Shown: positions 1-15,000 of the stretch, piece by piece | Numbering within the stretch: the stretch's first letter is position 1 | Layout of the letters: every line of letters starts with the position of its first letter | Assembly (NCBI RefSeq): GCF_009604405.1 | Contig: NZ_WEGK01000021.1 | Location: 1-64,000, forward strand | Direction of reading: 5' to 3' | Origin: Nocardia macrotermitis | GTDB taxonomy: Bacteria; Actinomycetota; Actinomycetes; Mycobacteriales; Mycobacteriaceae | Length of the DNA: 64,000 nucleotides | Position numbers and translations under genes: made by a program | The notes under the pieces: generated by a model | Database searches by the model: none | The model's input: only the letters and a program-made list of their open reading frames with translations | Told to the model about the DNA's origin: nothing

Positions 1-1
1 T

Positions 2-3000
2 GGTGTGGGGGGCATGATCGGTGGGTCGGTCGCGGGGGCGATGGTGACCGGGGAGTTCGTGTTCACTCCGGCGGGTTTGTTGCCGGGTGTGGCCGGGGCG
101 ATGACCGGTGGGATCCGGGGGCATCGCACATCCACGGGGTCGTACAAGGCAGGAGAGACGAATGTCGATCCCGCCGCGTTGGCGCGTGAGGCCTCCGAGG
201 CGGGTGAATCGGTCGCGCCGCCAGAGAATTCGGAGGGTAACGGCAACGGGCAGACACCCGAGAGCACCCCACGTAGCAGCCTCAGCGGTGATCAAACTCA
301 GGCCGAGGGACCCACCGGCCAGCGCAACCTCGAATCTCCCCACAACGGTGAGGGCCAGTCGAGTGCCGACGGCAACAGCAACGGCAACGGCGAGGGCAAC
401 GGGAGCGGGTCCGCAAAGGCCAGCAGCAACTCCGCCGCCAGCGGCACCGGCGACCACAACGCCGAGAACGGTCTGTCCGCCGGCAGCACGGGCGACGAAC
501 TGTCGCGCAGCAACAGCATCGACAGCAACAGCTCCACCAACGGCCTGTCCCGAAGCAACAGCCTCGACGGCAACGGCTTGTCGCGGAGCAACAGCCTCGA
601 GGGCACCGGCTCCGCCGACGGTCGGTCGCACAGCACCGGCAGCGAGGACAACGGCCAGGTCAACAGCCTGTCGAGAAGTAACAGCGTCGACAGCACCACC
701 TCCCGCAGCAGCATGTTCAGCAACAGCTCCCACAGCAGCCAGAATGGTATGCAGCGGGCGGGTGGCGAGGGCAGCACACCGCATGTCGAGAACAGCAGCA
801 GCATTCGCGTGCAGCCCGACAACCACAGCCTCGCGGATTCCACCCACTCCGACGCCCACAGCCTCGCGGATTCCACGCATTCCGACGCCGAACACTCCGG
901 TATCAACCCCCCCGAGTCCGACGGTATCTCCGTCATCAGCAAGGGCGACAACGACTCTCACGCCCTGCCCGAGGACCGGTCCACCGAACCGGGGCCGAGC
1001 GCGAACCTGCCCGAGAACCGAAGCAACCAGCCCGACAGCGGGCTCGCCCGGGAACCAGCGAGCCCGCCGGGGTCGGGCCGGGACGGCTCGGTACCGCAGA
1101 GCAGTCCACTGCCCCGAGCAGACGCCTCGCAGGGTTCGTCGAAACTCAATCGCTCGGACCCGTTGTCGTCCTCGATCAAGCAGACCCCCGATGGGCCTAC
1201 CAGCGGGCGGGGTGCGAGTTCCCCGATATCCCGGGACGGCACCCCCTCCCCGCAGGGCCGCGCCGGTGTCTCGACCGGTCCCGACTCGCCCCGCTCCTCG
1301 CTCGAAGCCGGCCGAACCAACGAACCGGTCACCGACAACCCACGCAGCTCCGCGAGCGAGCGCCCGCTCGCGGGCGATGGAACCGCCCCCAGACAACCGA
1401 TCAAGACCGACACCAGCACACCACTGACCAAGACCGGCCCGAGCACGCCACTGGCCAAGGACGACCCGCGCTCGGCGATCAACCGCACCGATTCCCCTGC
1501 CCCGCAACGCGATCCCGCCGCCCCGCAACGCGATGCCGGGCACGACGACGGCACTGTGGTCCGCGCCTCGCCGCTGCCGCACGCGCCAGCCGACCGGCCG
1601 GTGCAGTCCTGGAAAGATGCCGAGACCGAGGCAAATACGCTCGGTAAGCAGTGGGAATCGGTGTCGGGCAAGGAATTCCAGAAATGGCGCCGCGCCCTGC
1701 ACGACGCGGACGATATGGCGCTGCTGGGCGATCACGACACCGCGCTGTACCAGGCGACCACCACAACGGTCCCGAAATCGTTGTCCGACAATGAGAGACA
1801 GCTGACCGTCTCGCACCTGGGCAGCGGGGACCGCGCGTTCTCCATCGTCACCAAGAACGGCCATCAGGTCCTCACGCACGGCGACGGCACCGAGGTTCGT
1901 CTCGGGCGCAAAGGTCTGACCGATCTGCTCGGACAACTGGGCATCACCGAGATCCACGTCCAACGACACACGGCACACGACACCGGATCCACCCACAACC
2001 CGGAAATCGTTGTCGCGCCGAATGTTCCACACAGCGACGCGAGCCCGAGCGGTAAGCGCCCCAGCCGTCGCCCGGGACGCGCCAAACCGGCCGCGGGCAC
2101 ACCGTCCGCCCCGAACCACGAGAGCTCCGGAGGCAGCGAGGGCCGACGCGGGCACAGCGCCATCGCCAAAGAACTACTCCTACGAATCCCCGGCATCGGT
2201 GGCCTGCTCCGCCAACTCGCCGAGGTCCTGGCCCGCGACGCCGGCGAACACCCACCATTCTTCGAGGGCACCGACATCCCGGTCCCCCCACGCAACGAAA
2301 CCCTCACCCACCCCGAGGACCCCCTCACCACACACCAGGACACCGGTCACCCCGACGAGACGACCGCGGGTCCGAAGGTTCCCGAACCCTGGTATCTCAC
2401 ACCGAAACTCGCCGAGCAGTACCGCGTGGTCGAACACGACGGCAAGCTGTACTCCGCAGCCACCGGCAAACCCGTCCACACCCCCGGCGGCAAGATCACC
2501 TCCTGGTTCACCCACCCCCGCGGACAACTACTGGTCGTGGACCGCAACAGCAACATCTATCTCGCCCCCGAACTCGGCACCGTCATCACCCACGCCTCCT
2601 TCGAAAAACTCGGCATACACGCAGCCGGGACCGCCGGGACCCGCCACGGCGTCCTGCACCACCTCACCGACCACCTCCACCCCTACCCCCCGAACCGCGA
2701 CCGCCTGGCCGAGGTCCTGAAGACCGACCTGGCCAACATCGAACGCGCCGAAAACTTCCGCCACCTCGACCACAACGGCAAGCCCGTCACCAACGAACCC
2801 ACCCCCGAGAACACCCCACCCGAACACACCGACAACACCGACGATCAGCCCCCCGCGGACAAATCCGATGACGACACCACCGGGCACGGCTCCGCCGACC
2901 AGACCTCCGGGAGCAGGACCAACGACCAAACGCCACCGGAAGACTGGTTCCCGTATCTGAAGTCGGACTCGCACCCGGACGCCTCCGGCCTCGACAAGCG

Positions 3001-6000
3001 GCAGATCGACCGGCGCAACCAACTGGCCCAGGAGATCCGCGGCGGCGATACCCAGGATCAGAACGTCCTGGACACCCGCAAGCGACTCGACGACGCCACC
3101 GCGAAGTACCAGACCGCCACCAAGGAATACGAGACCCGCCTGCGGGCACTGGAAACCGTTGAGGCCGAACACAAGCGGACCTCCCAAGCCGAACAGGCCA
3201 CGCAGACAGAACACCCGAAAACCACCGAGCACTCGAACAGCCCTGAACACACAGACGTCCCGCAGCATTCGACCAACGCCGAGCACTCGAACGCCCCCGA
3301 ACACCTGAACGACCCGAAACACTCGCCTGACCCCGAACGCACGAACGACGCCGAGCACACGGACACCCCCGCTCGGACGAGCGAGGCGGAGCATTCGCCT
3401 CAAACCGACCACACAGACGACTCGCAGCGCACGAACGACGCCGGGCACACACCGGACCCGAAGCGCGCGAACACCCCAGCACACTCGGACCCGCCCGAAC
3501 ACCCGGCCAACGCCGAAAGTCAGGATGCGGCAGGGCATTCGAACAAGCCCGCCCCTCCGGATGATCCGGCGGTGGCCCAGGCGCGTCGAGATCTCGATCA
3601 GGCCCGAACCGATCTGGAGCAGGCCCAGACCGAGCTGCGACAGGCGCGCGCCGAGCACAACGCCGCGGTCGATCACGCGGTCGATCACCAGTACACGATC
3701 CTCACGACCGAGGCCGAACAACGCGTCCACGAGGCGGACGAACAGGCCGCGACCGTGCGCATCGAAACCGAGAAGCAGCTGCATACCGCGCAGCAGGAAC
3801 TGACCGACACCCGCGCGGCCTGGACCACGAGCCGCGACGCCTACCATCAGCGGGCCGCGGACCTCGAGGCCCGCCGATACGGCAATCTGGCCAAGAGCAC
3901 CGCCGAGGCCGACGCGCGCGTGCAGTCCGCACGTCGGGATCTGGCCGACGCACGTCAGGCCCACCGCGACGCGACCGCCGAATCCGAGCCCAGCGCAGAC
4001 CATCTCACCAAGTTGCGCAGCACCATCAACACCCGCGCCGGCCAGCTACGCCGCGAGCTGATCGAACACGAGGCACTGCTACGCGCCACGCTCCCACCCA
4101 GGAACGACCACGCCGCACGAGACAAGGCGACCGAGGACCACCACACCGCGCTGGACAAGGCGATCGCCGAGCGGCACGCCGAAGAGGCGATCGCGCGCGA
4201 CGAACGCGACAACACGCACAAACGCAGCGACGCGATCGCCCGCTTCTTCCGCCGGACCAGCGGCGGTCACGACGACCGGGCCCTGCAAGCGATCGCCGAC
4301 AGCCTCCGGTTCGACCAGGATGTGCACGCCCGCGCCCAGCAGCTACGCGACGGGCTGACCCGCCGCGACGACAACGACCCGGACCTGTCCCCCCTCAAAT
4401 CCGAGCTCGACACCCACACCGCCGCCTACACGCGCGCACACGAGAAACTCGACCAGGTCGCCCAGGAGGTGATCCGCCGCCGGGTCGAGGCCCTGGAACA
4501 AGCCGGCAAGGCCGACAAGGACGCCTTCGACAACGGACTGGCCTGGCAGGACCCGGCGTTCGAGGCGATCAAGGCCAAGCGGATGGCCGCGGCCGAGGAC
4601 GTCTTCGCGGCGTTGTCGGTCCACAACGAGCACCTCCTGACCGACAAACACGGTGAGAGCCCGGTGCCGCGGATGAGCGATGAACAGATCCGGGAGCTGA
4701 TGCGCACCGGCACCCGCACCCAACGCCTGACCTACCTCTCGGACTACGTGCAACGCCACCACGACGAAGGGTTCGCCCCCCGCAAGAACCAGATGCTCGG
4801 CTTCCTGCTGCGCACCGCGAACATGGGCACCGGCCAGGGCAAGGAAATGCTGATGGCGATGCGACTGTTCACCGACGCCCTCGAACACGACACCGCCTAC
4901 GGCAGCACCAGCAGCGACAACCTCGTCGCCTCGATGGAAACACTGGTCAAAGCATTCGCCCACCCCAAAACCGGAGCACCCCTGGTCAACGTGGGCCGCA
5001 TGCTCGACGACCAACCCATACCCGAGAACGGGGTGATCATCGGCACCAAACACACCTTCCAATTCCGGGCACTACGCGAAGCCTCCGCGATGCTGGACGA
5101 CCTCGCCACCAAAGCCCCCCAGAAAGAAGTCGACGAACTGCACCGGTGGCTCAACGACGAACGCCCCAAACTCGACGAGATGAAAACCCGCCTGGACGAA
5201 GCCGCCACGAAACACGGCCTGGACCGCCGGTTCGAGCCGTTCCCCAAGGGCATCTACACCGGCGACGAATTCGACTCCGCCATGCACGACGGCCAGGAGG
5301 CGGTCCTGACCAAGACCGGCCCCCAAGCCGAAACCCCCGAGAAAGCCGCACACATCAAACAGGTGACGGATCGGGTGGTGGCCGCGGAGAAACTCCACAC
5401 CCTCACCGACCGCGACTTCGACCGCCCCGAACGCACCACCGGCATGTGGCGCGCGAAACTGACCGACACCGCGCTCGAGAAACTCAACAAGATCCCCGGC
5501 CCCAGGTTGACCCGTGACCACCCCGACGCCGAGATGTACACCAACGCGGCCCTGGCCCGCTGGGGCATGACCCGCGGCCTGCACTACATCATCTCCCCCG
5601 GGAAAAACGGAGCCGCACCCCGCGTCGGACTCCTGGAGCATCAGAACACCGACAAACTCATGCTCGAACGGGGCAAGACCACCACCGATATCCGCGAGAA
5701 CCGCCTCCAGAACATCGGCCAATACCTCGACGCCCTGTCCGGAGTGGAAATCCAGGCCAACCACTCCTCCGAAGCGTTGTATCTGGGATTCGGGCAGATC
5801 GTCGGCAGCAGCTTCCTGCACTCGCCCTCCGGAGTATCCGGAACGTTGACGCACGTGGAGAAGGCACTCTACGACCAACACGGCATCGGACCGGTACCGC
5901 GCGTCGAGAACTTCTACGACGACACGATCAAACGCAACGACGACGTAGTAAAAGACACCCGCGAACAAAAACTCGAAGCGGCCGCCGAAGCGACCGTCCA

Positions 6001-9000
6001 GGAAGCCATCGCCCACAACGGGAAAATCACCCTCAAATACGATGAGAACGGCGTCGTCACCGGCGCCGTCCAAGACGGCCGCCCGCAATGGCAGGTCCAC
6101 CACAACCTCGACATCCGCGGCCACGACGTCCGCATCGAATACGGCGACGACGGCCGGATCACGAAAACCACCGAACTCCACACCTGGCGCGATAAAAAAC
6201 CCGAAGAATTCGGCATCACCGACTGGGTCGACAAAATCACCGACGACCGCGTGCGCGCGGAAGTCGCACAGCTCAACCAACAACGCGCCGACAACAATCA
6301 ACCCCCACTACGCGTCGCGGACACCATCAAACTCGACTACACCGTCCGGGACGCCAAATGGTACGACGAACACGGCAACAGCAGCGATGCGGAAACCCTC
6401 GCCAACAAACAAACCGAAGCCTGGGGCGCACCCGGCAGCCTACACTTCGGCCACAAGACCGACGGCCGCGGCGCCAGCCCCAAACCCGACAAAGACTCCC
6501 TCGCCCTCGGCGGCACCCTCGTCATCACCACCATCGGCCCCAACGCCGGAGAACGCACCTGGGTCCAGATCATCGGCCGCGCCCAACGCGGCGGCTCCGG
6601 CCCCAACAAAAACGGCGGCTACCCCGGAACCTTCCAACGCTTCGTCTCCACCGAGGACACCTACACACCGGTCCAGGACCACGGGGTCACCACACAGGTC
6701 ATTCGATATCAGACAGCATCCACCGCACACCAACAAGCCCACACCGCGCACCAGACACACCAGACCGAGGCCACCCACACCCAACTCACCAAGACCGAGA
6801 ACGACCTCCGCAACGCCGAACAACATCTCCGCGAACACACCTACCCCGAAATCCAACGCAAAGTCGAAGACCAGCTACTCGCGCCGCGACACGCCGGAGC
6901 AAGTCGGGCCCGTCCAACGCTGTCCGAACTACTCGGCCACAACCTCGACCTCCACTCCGCACGCACGCTCACCAACACCCCACAACAGACCACCGGCTCG
7001 AACCATCGACAAACACCCGACCCCACACAAGATCCGAGCAGAACCGACGATCCGACACACACCCCCACCGACACGAACGACTCCCCCCACGCCGAACAAT
7101 CGAACTCGAACAACACACACGCCGACAACATCCCCTACACCGACAAAAACGGCCTCGTACGCGAATACACAGCACACAACGCGGCGCAATGGCTGCAACA
7201 AACCAGCGGCGATGACCTCAACGGAACCATGCTGTGGTTCAACACACCGACCGACCACGAGTTCCTCCGGATAGCTTTCACCGAACACGGAGGCGAGGTA
7301 CACACCTACGACTCCAAGTACGTCGGGCCCATAACCCGGGACAACCTGATCAATTACCTCCGACAGGTACCGGTGAAAACCGTCGACATCATGCCCGGCG
7401 ATCCGTGGGAGATTCGAGAACCGGACAAATACGCGCCGAGCACGGAGCCCCGAGAACCAGCGGTCGACTTCTTCCGAGGTTTCACCGGCACCACTGCCGC
7501 ACCCAGCACAGCGCAGCAGCACGAAGAACTCCCGCAGATACCCGAGAGCATGCCGACGGACGATTTCGCAGAGCCGGGATCGATGAACGCCGACGACTTC
7601 CCCGAGGAGAATTCGTCCGCAGACGAGACAACCTGGCTGAGTTCCGACACCGAATCCGTCGACGACGAGGGCGGCGTTCTCCGCGACTCCACGGAGAGTC
7701 TCGAGGACCTCGCGAAAAATTCGCCGCCAGAACTCCCCGCCCAGCCCACTGCAACCACCCCTGTGAGCCAGGTTCGCCGACTGACGTTCTTCCACTCCGA
7801 ACTTTCGACCATTCCCGAGGAGGATTCGGCCTCCGAAGCCGGAAGTGTTGTCCGCGAGCCGCTCTCGCAGCCGGAACCAGCCGCCGCGGAACCGGAGGAC
7901 CTGAGCAAGAAGCTCACGGGCTCCACTGACTCCACCCAAAAGGCGCCGGACCCTGCCGTCTCGACCGAAAAGACTCCGGACACCACCGAGAAGGCATCGG
8001 CACCACCGACCGAGCCGACGGCCAGCACCCAGCAGCCCGATGCCGCGCCGTCGCCCACGCTGAGTCCGGCAATGCAGGAATTCGGCACCAAGCGCGACGG
8101 TGCCAAGAACCTCATCGATTTCCAGCGGGTTCCGCAGGAGACCGTGAACTGGTTGCGGCAGCACGTGATCGATCAGGTGGAGGCGACCCGCGGTCCGGAC
8201 AGCACATTCCGCGCCGACGTCAACCGGACGCTGACCGCCGAACTCCTCAGCCACGAATGGTCACGGCTGCTGAGCGAGTCCGGAATGCCGATACCGGTGA
8301 CGTACAAGGGCACGAGATATCCGGCCTCTATCCGTCTCACGGTGCGTTCCCTCGGGCCACCGAAGAAGACCGGCAAGCCGACCGACGATATGGCCGTATC
8401 CCGGGTCCAGCATTTCCAGCGTTTCGTCAGCGATATCAAGAGAACGCTCGGCAACACCAATCTCCGATCCTTCTCCTATGCACATTCCGGCCAGGTGAGC
8501 AAGGGCGCCGTCCACAAGACCAGCCTGACCGGACAGGGCGATTTCAAACTCAACGAGATGCAGACCGACATCCGGATCTCCTCCGAGGTCGAAACCATCG
8601 CCAAGCTGCGCAGCCAGGGCATGCACGATCTGCACGACCTCGCCCCGAGCTGGGAGGTGCGCGTCGGCGACGGGATGGCCGACCTGCGAGCCCCCGAGCA
8701 GATGACCAAGGGTTGGCATCCTATCACCGAGAAGCCGCCGAGCCTGCTACAGGCGTACTTCCCGCAGTACATGACCCAGAGCGGTGAGCTGCCCGCGATC
8801 GATCCGGCGGACCCGAGTACGGTGCCCGCGCCGATCGAACGGTTGCGGCACGAATTCCCGCTCTACGGACCACACGACATTCCGCATGTCAACCGTATAT
8901 ATGCGGACGTCCTCAAATCTTTCTCGCCCCGGATCGACAATATCGACGACAAATCGCTCGAATGGCTGTGGGAATTCTTCCGGCAGGAAAATTTCCTCGG

Positions 9001-12000
9001 CGCCCTGTCGATCATGTGGAGCGACGGGCCGATCGACACGCCGGTACTCTATTCGAAGTCCGGTGCCGAACTCGGATATCTGCGATTCACCGCCGACCTG
9101 CACGGCGGCCGGAAACTCACCGGCCCGCCCATCAAGAACGCGCGCGCGGAACTCTACACCGTGCGCCAGCTGGCGGTGCAGGGTGCGACCAGGGTCGTCA
9201 ACTCGCTCGGGGCCCTGCTGGCACTCACCTCGGCCTTCAAATTCGGCAAGTCGAATCCGGCCACCGGCTATCAGAAGAACCCCGGTTTCCGGTTCACCCT
9301 CCCCAGGGCAGGCCTGGCCTACCAAGCGAGCCATCTCCAGAGCGTCGGTCTCGGCGGCACGACGGCGCGCACCCTGCGACACAAGGGCGATTACCTGCAC
9401 GTCACGCCGGATATGACCCTCCGTGTCGAGCTGGTCCGCAACCATGCGCCTCCGCTGCAACCCGCCCCCGGATCACCGCTGGCCACCGGGAAGACCTATC
9501 CCGTCAACATGATGGTGCCGAACCTGAAAACCCTCGGTACCGCGCCCGAGAAACCGCTGTATCCGCCGGGGGAACTCGTACACCTGCGGCAACTCGGACT
9601 GACCACGACACCGCTGAGCGTCGAGGGTCTCGCGCCGCTGCTCGACGATCTCGAGAAATATCTGTCGGACGAGGGTTTCCTGCGCGACAGCCTGGAGAAC
9701 AACCGCACGCTCGACCAGCTGAGGGCCGGTCCGCGCGCGATGCTGGACGAAAGTATCCAGGGTGGTGCGAGAGCTCCCACGTTCGAGATCGCCGAGGGGT
9801 CCGGTGTCCGAAAGGTTACCGCCATGATCGTGACCAAGCGGCACATGGAGAACCCCGCCGACCCGCACCAGGGCATCACGCACGAGCGGACGATACCCAA
9901 GGTGCCGACGATGAATTACAACGGCGGTAATTCCTCCGGTAGCGAGCAGTACTCGAACGCGTGGCCCTGGCATCTCGGTGGAAACTTCTCTGTCGACAAC
10001 ATGCTCGGTGGTGGCTACAAGCATCAACCGTTCGCCCGTGTCACCGGCGCCTACGTACACAATCACGCGGCACCGAAGATCCTCGACTACGGCTGGAAGG
10101 TCAACGAGCGCAACATCTTCGCCCCGATCGTCGGCAGCGAGGTCTTCGGCATCCCGACCTACAACGAACTGCACATCTTCGACACGCACCCACCCGAACC
10201 CAGCCCCGCTACCGTTACCAGCACCACCGACGCCACCGAGCCCGGCACCGAAGTCACCAGCACCGAGCCGGCTACCAACTCGACCAAGCCGGCTGCCGAA
10301 CCCAGCGTCAAGCCCGTCATCGATCCAGCCGACGCCACCACACCCGCCGAACCCAGCAAAACCGCCGAGCCAGCCGCAACCGCCGAGCCCGACACGACCA
10401 CCGAGCCCAGCACCGAACCAACCGCTCAGCCCGCCACCCAACCCACCTCCGGTCGCATCCTCAGCACCGGCATGGGCCGGATCCGAGTCGCTCTCCCCAC
10501 CTACCGCACCCTGTCCAAGAAGCCGACCAACACACCGCCATTGACACCCACAGCCCGCGCGGTCGACCCCGAAAAGGACAAAGCGCTGCTGGAGGCTTTC
10601 AAGCAGCCCGCCGATCTGCCACGTAATCCCAAGATGCAGGACCCCGGCGGCAGCAAGATCCTCCGAGAGACCGCCGACAAGGCGATCACCGATCTGTTCG
10701 AGCGCATCAAGGAAGATGCGGCCGAAGCTGCGGCGGCAGCGAAACAGGACGAGGACGGGACGAAACCGGATCCGACCGACACTGCCCCGGCGAACGAAGA
10801 AACGAAATCCGCGGACACGAAGCCGGACGACGAGACCACGAAGAACACCGACACCGATCCGGTCGTCCCCGGTGCCTTCCGCACCGACGAACAACTCGCG
10901 GCCCAGGAGGCAAACCAGTCCGACGACGGCGAACCCACCGTGAACTGGGCCGCCGTGGGCAATTCGCTGCTCGGAGCGGCCCGCTGGCTGGCGAACAAGA
11001 CCATCGGCACCGGCCGCTGGACCCGTAGAGTCGCGCTCGGCGAACCGGCCATCAATCCGGATTCGACGGTGCGCGGGGTCTTCCACAGCGCGTTGGCGCC
11101 GAGCAACCTGACCGCGGCGATATTCCAGAACTCCGCCCCCTTCTCGAGCACCACCGCCCCCGGCGCCCTGGCCGGCATCGATTTCACCGGCGATGTCCTG
11201 GGCCTGATCGACAACATCAGAGTGCAGAACAAGCCGTCGTTCGAGGCCGAACAGCTGACGACGACCACCTCGCAGACCGCATATGCCCAACCCGACCAGA
11301 CCGGCGGGCATGGCGGCCTATCCGGCATCGGCTACTACGGCCCGAACTCCACACGTCACGCCAACCTGATCGGTGGCAGTCAGATCGGCGCGACCGGCGA
11401 AACGCGGATCACCGCCCAGAGCATGGCCACCAACGACACCTCGTTCACCAGTTACATCGGCGCGTACGTATTCGTCGCGGACGCCAAGTACCTGTTGAAC
11501 GTCACCGCTGCACCGCGCAACCCCATCCGGAACTTCTTCCCCGGCGGTCTCCGCAAGCGGTCCTACCTCATCGATGTGCCCGACGCCGTGCAGTTCTACC
11601 TCACCGAAAGCGAACTGCGGCATCATCCGAATTTGCTGGCATTGGTCCAGGCACACCCCGATCTGGACGTTCCGAAACCGCTCGTACCCGGTAACGGCCT
11701 ACCTGAGGACTTCAAGAGAACGGGCAACGTCAAGGTGGGGGCCATCTACGACGTCGAGGTGCACGGCCCCCGAAACGCCCTGCGCGACACGGTGATCGAG
11801 GCTGTGGAGAAGAAAGCGACCGGCATCACCGAGAACGGCTCGACCACCTACGACCCCACCGTCCTGCCGCGCATCGCGAAGGCCACGGACGACGACGCCC
11901 TCCGCGCCCTGGCCAACGGCAAGCCGGGGGCGACGCACCGCATGCGCTTCTTTCACCGCTCGTGGTTCATTCCGCGGCTCGTCTCGGTGAAGCTCAGCCT

Positions 12001-15000
12001 GGTACCGGACCTGTCGCGCATCGGCGTGAACGACAACGGCGAACCGGTGTCGAAGGAACTGAAACAGCTCCAGGAGACGGGTGAAGTTCTCCCGGACAGC
12101 ACCGTGGCGGACACCCTTCGTGGCTATCAGGCCACCGGCGGCAACTCCCTGGACGTTCCCGGCGCGACCAGTGTCAGCGCATATCAGACCTTCGACCACC
12201 GCGAGATGTTCAATCCCGGTCTCCTGGTCAACGGCCGGCAGCCGAACCTCACCCTCGCGGCGGGCCGGCAGAGCGGCGCCGGCAACCAGCGCAAGTCGTC
12301 TCGGCAGGATCGAACCTGGATCCGCTCGGCCGGCCTGACCCGGTTCTCGGTGCCGTACAAGGTCAATATCGATGTCAGTTCACACATGATCACCAAGGTG
12401 GTGGTGGATTACCTGGCGTCCAAGGGGATCGATCTGCTGTCCCACCTCGGACAGGGTGTGGCCTGGATGGGCCGGGCCGCGACCGATATGGTTCGGGCGT
12501 ACGGGACCGCGGCGGTTCCCGCACCCATCGCGGTGGTCGATCCCGCACCGACAGCGCCGATCAGGACCCTCACGCCGGACCTGGAAGCACAACTCGACGC
12601 GCTCGCCGACTCCGAACTCCCGCCCGCGACCGATGTGGACCACATCGAGATGCCCGCCGACGTTCTCGTTCTCTTCGAGACTTCCGAGACGAAACCCGGC
12701 AACGACGTGCCGCGAATACAGTCCGGGCTGTATTCCGACGATCCGAGCAAGCCCCTCGCACCGGTTACCGACGGCGATACCGCCATCGCCGTCAATCCGC
12801 CCGCCGACCTGCGCGCACTGTTCAACACAAAGCCCTGGAAGCCGACGCTGCCACTGACAATTCACGACTTCGACGGCAAATCCGAACTGGCCCGCGCGCT
12901 GCGCACGGTGGACCCGTCGCTCGTGCGCAGCGACCAGCCGGGCTTCTCCGCGGCACTACCCGGCCTGCTGCAATCGCTGTCCATGTCCGGCGTCGAAACG
13001 TATGTCGGGCAGGACACCACCAGCATGATTCTGGACGACGCCGAGGCGGGCGATGCGATCGTCTTCGTGAAGAATCCCACGGGCGACCGATATCTCAAGG
13101 TGACGCTCTTCGACCCACGACCTGTCCGGATCAACGCCGGCACATCGATCGAGGGTATCGCCCAGGCCGAGGACGTGGTCCAGCACGACGACCGCGAGAA
13201 CTACGACTACCGGAAGACCGCCGGTCTGACGAACGATCTCAATGCCGACGCCACCAACCAGAACACTCCGACGAATATCCCGATCGCCGGCGACATCGTC
13301 AAACATACCAATTCCAGTGGTATGGTCCGGCAGTCCACCAATTACGCCCGCTTCGGCGTGCAGGGCAAAACGAAGGCCTACAGCCACGTCGTGCCCGCAC
13401 TCATCGAGATCGGCGGGCCCGAGGGTGTGCTGTGGGTTTCCGGAAACGTCGATCTCACCACGATGGAGAATCCGACCGGGTATGTCGATCCGGCGGATGA
13501 AACCCCGAAGGACGGCACCGCACCACACCCCAAGGAATCGAAGGTCATCGAGATCACCGATTCGGAGGAGAAGGCCACCGCACCGAAATCGAATGCGGAC
13601 AAGGGCACGGATGCGACGCCGCTCACCGACCCGAAAACAGATCCGTCATCCGATCCGCCACTGAGCTCGAAAAAGCAAGGGAAGCAGAAGGCTGCGGATC
13701 CGAAGCAGACCCTTGCGGCAGCCGACGACATCGATGAAGCGGGCGCGGTCTGGGCAGCTAAAACCGCGGAGCGGGCCGAGCAGCAGTGGAAGAGACTGGC
13801 CGGATTCACGACACACGAGTACGGCGGTGTCGATCCGCCCGCGCGGTTCGATTGGCTGAGTCTGGGAGCCAAGGGCGATTGCTTCATGCTCCTGGTGTTG
13901 TCCGCCCTTCGGCCGGAGATGAAACCGAGTGAAACCGGCGCCGCGGTCACAGATCTACGCAAAAAGATCACCGCCGAGATCCGAGCCAACCGAAAAGAAT
14001 ATCTCGAAGATTTCGACAACGCCCTGTCCGGCACCATCCACGACTACCGCGCTGCCATCATCGCGCAGACCAAGGACAAACAGTCTGCGGCCATCGACAG
14101 GATCCGCGCCGCGGCGACCGCCGCGCAAGGAGATTTGGATACGATCTTCAAAATCGCCGACGCCGATAAGTCGAACGGTGTCGGTAAGCTGCTCGAAAAA
14201 ATCGGAAACCAGCCGAACACCTCGGCCGGATTCCCGGAATTCAGAAAACTGTACACCGCGCAGCAGGAAGGGCGACTCGGCGAAGAATTCGACAAGCAAG
14301 TAAAAGACCTGGAAAACCTGGGGAACTGGAAAACACTGATAGACGCCGTTCTTCCCAAAGCCACCACGGCCGTACTGAAGCCCCATAAAATTCTACTCAC
14401 CATCAGGTACTCCACCTTGGACGGCGCCCCGATCGTGATCGGCGACGAGAGTTCCGCCACCCGCGAGTTCAATGGCCTGAACCACCTGGACCACTATTAC
14501 CTCGCCGTACCGAAACCGGGTTCGGGGTTGAAGAGCATATTCACCGCACGCCAACCCACTCCCGCGAAATCCGGACCGGCTTCCAAGGCGACCGACACCG
14601 AGCCCATCACCTTCGTCGACATACCGACCACCGACATCGAGCTCCCGCCGACGTTCGCCCCCGCTGGCCCGGACACCGGCAGCACGGTCACCCCGCCCCT
14701 CGACGAACTACAAGGCGACCCCGCCGAATCCGCCTCGCACGACACCGAGGACGTGTACGACCTGGACTCCTTGTTGACCGACAGCGACGGCTCGGATGTA
14801 TACGACCTCGACTCCCTGTTGAGCGACAGCGACACCACGGACGTGAACGACCTCAACTTCCTGTTGAGCGGCAGCGACGACGACGCCAACTTCCTGCTCA
14901 GCGACAGCGACGACTCGGACGACGATTCGCCGCGACCAGGCACAAACCGCCCGGCAATCCCGCAACGCACCTCGTCGCTGAGGTGGCGAGCCGATTCCGG

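Noticed and set aside
108..1427. Plus-strand 439-codon frame overlapping the N-terminal linker
   Set aside because: An Arg/Thr/Ala-rich shadow of the Ser/Asn linker in another frame, with no start signal.
4826..6601. SecA-like region as a housekeeping secA gene
   Set aside because: It is in frame inside the giant gene, the P-loop is changed (GKE), and no independent start or stop exists.
2528..11311. Long minus-strand frames inside the giant gene (491, 409, 441 and 612 codons at 2528, 5072, 6929 and 9473)
   Set aside because: They mirror the codon bias of the plus-strand gene, have Val/Gly/Arg-rich products of no family, and overlap clearly conserved modules such as the SecA-like region.
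14750..14917. Acidic repeat as an RTX calcium-binding motif
   Set aside because: The unit is 15 residues of D-L-L-S-D-S-D type and lacks the GGxGxDxUx nonapeptide pattern.
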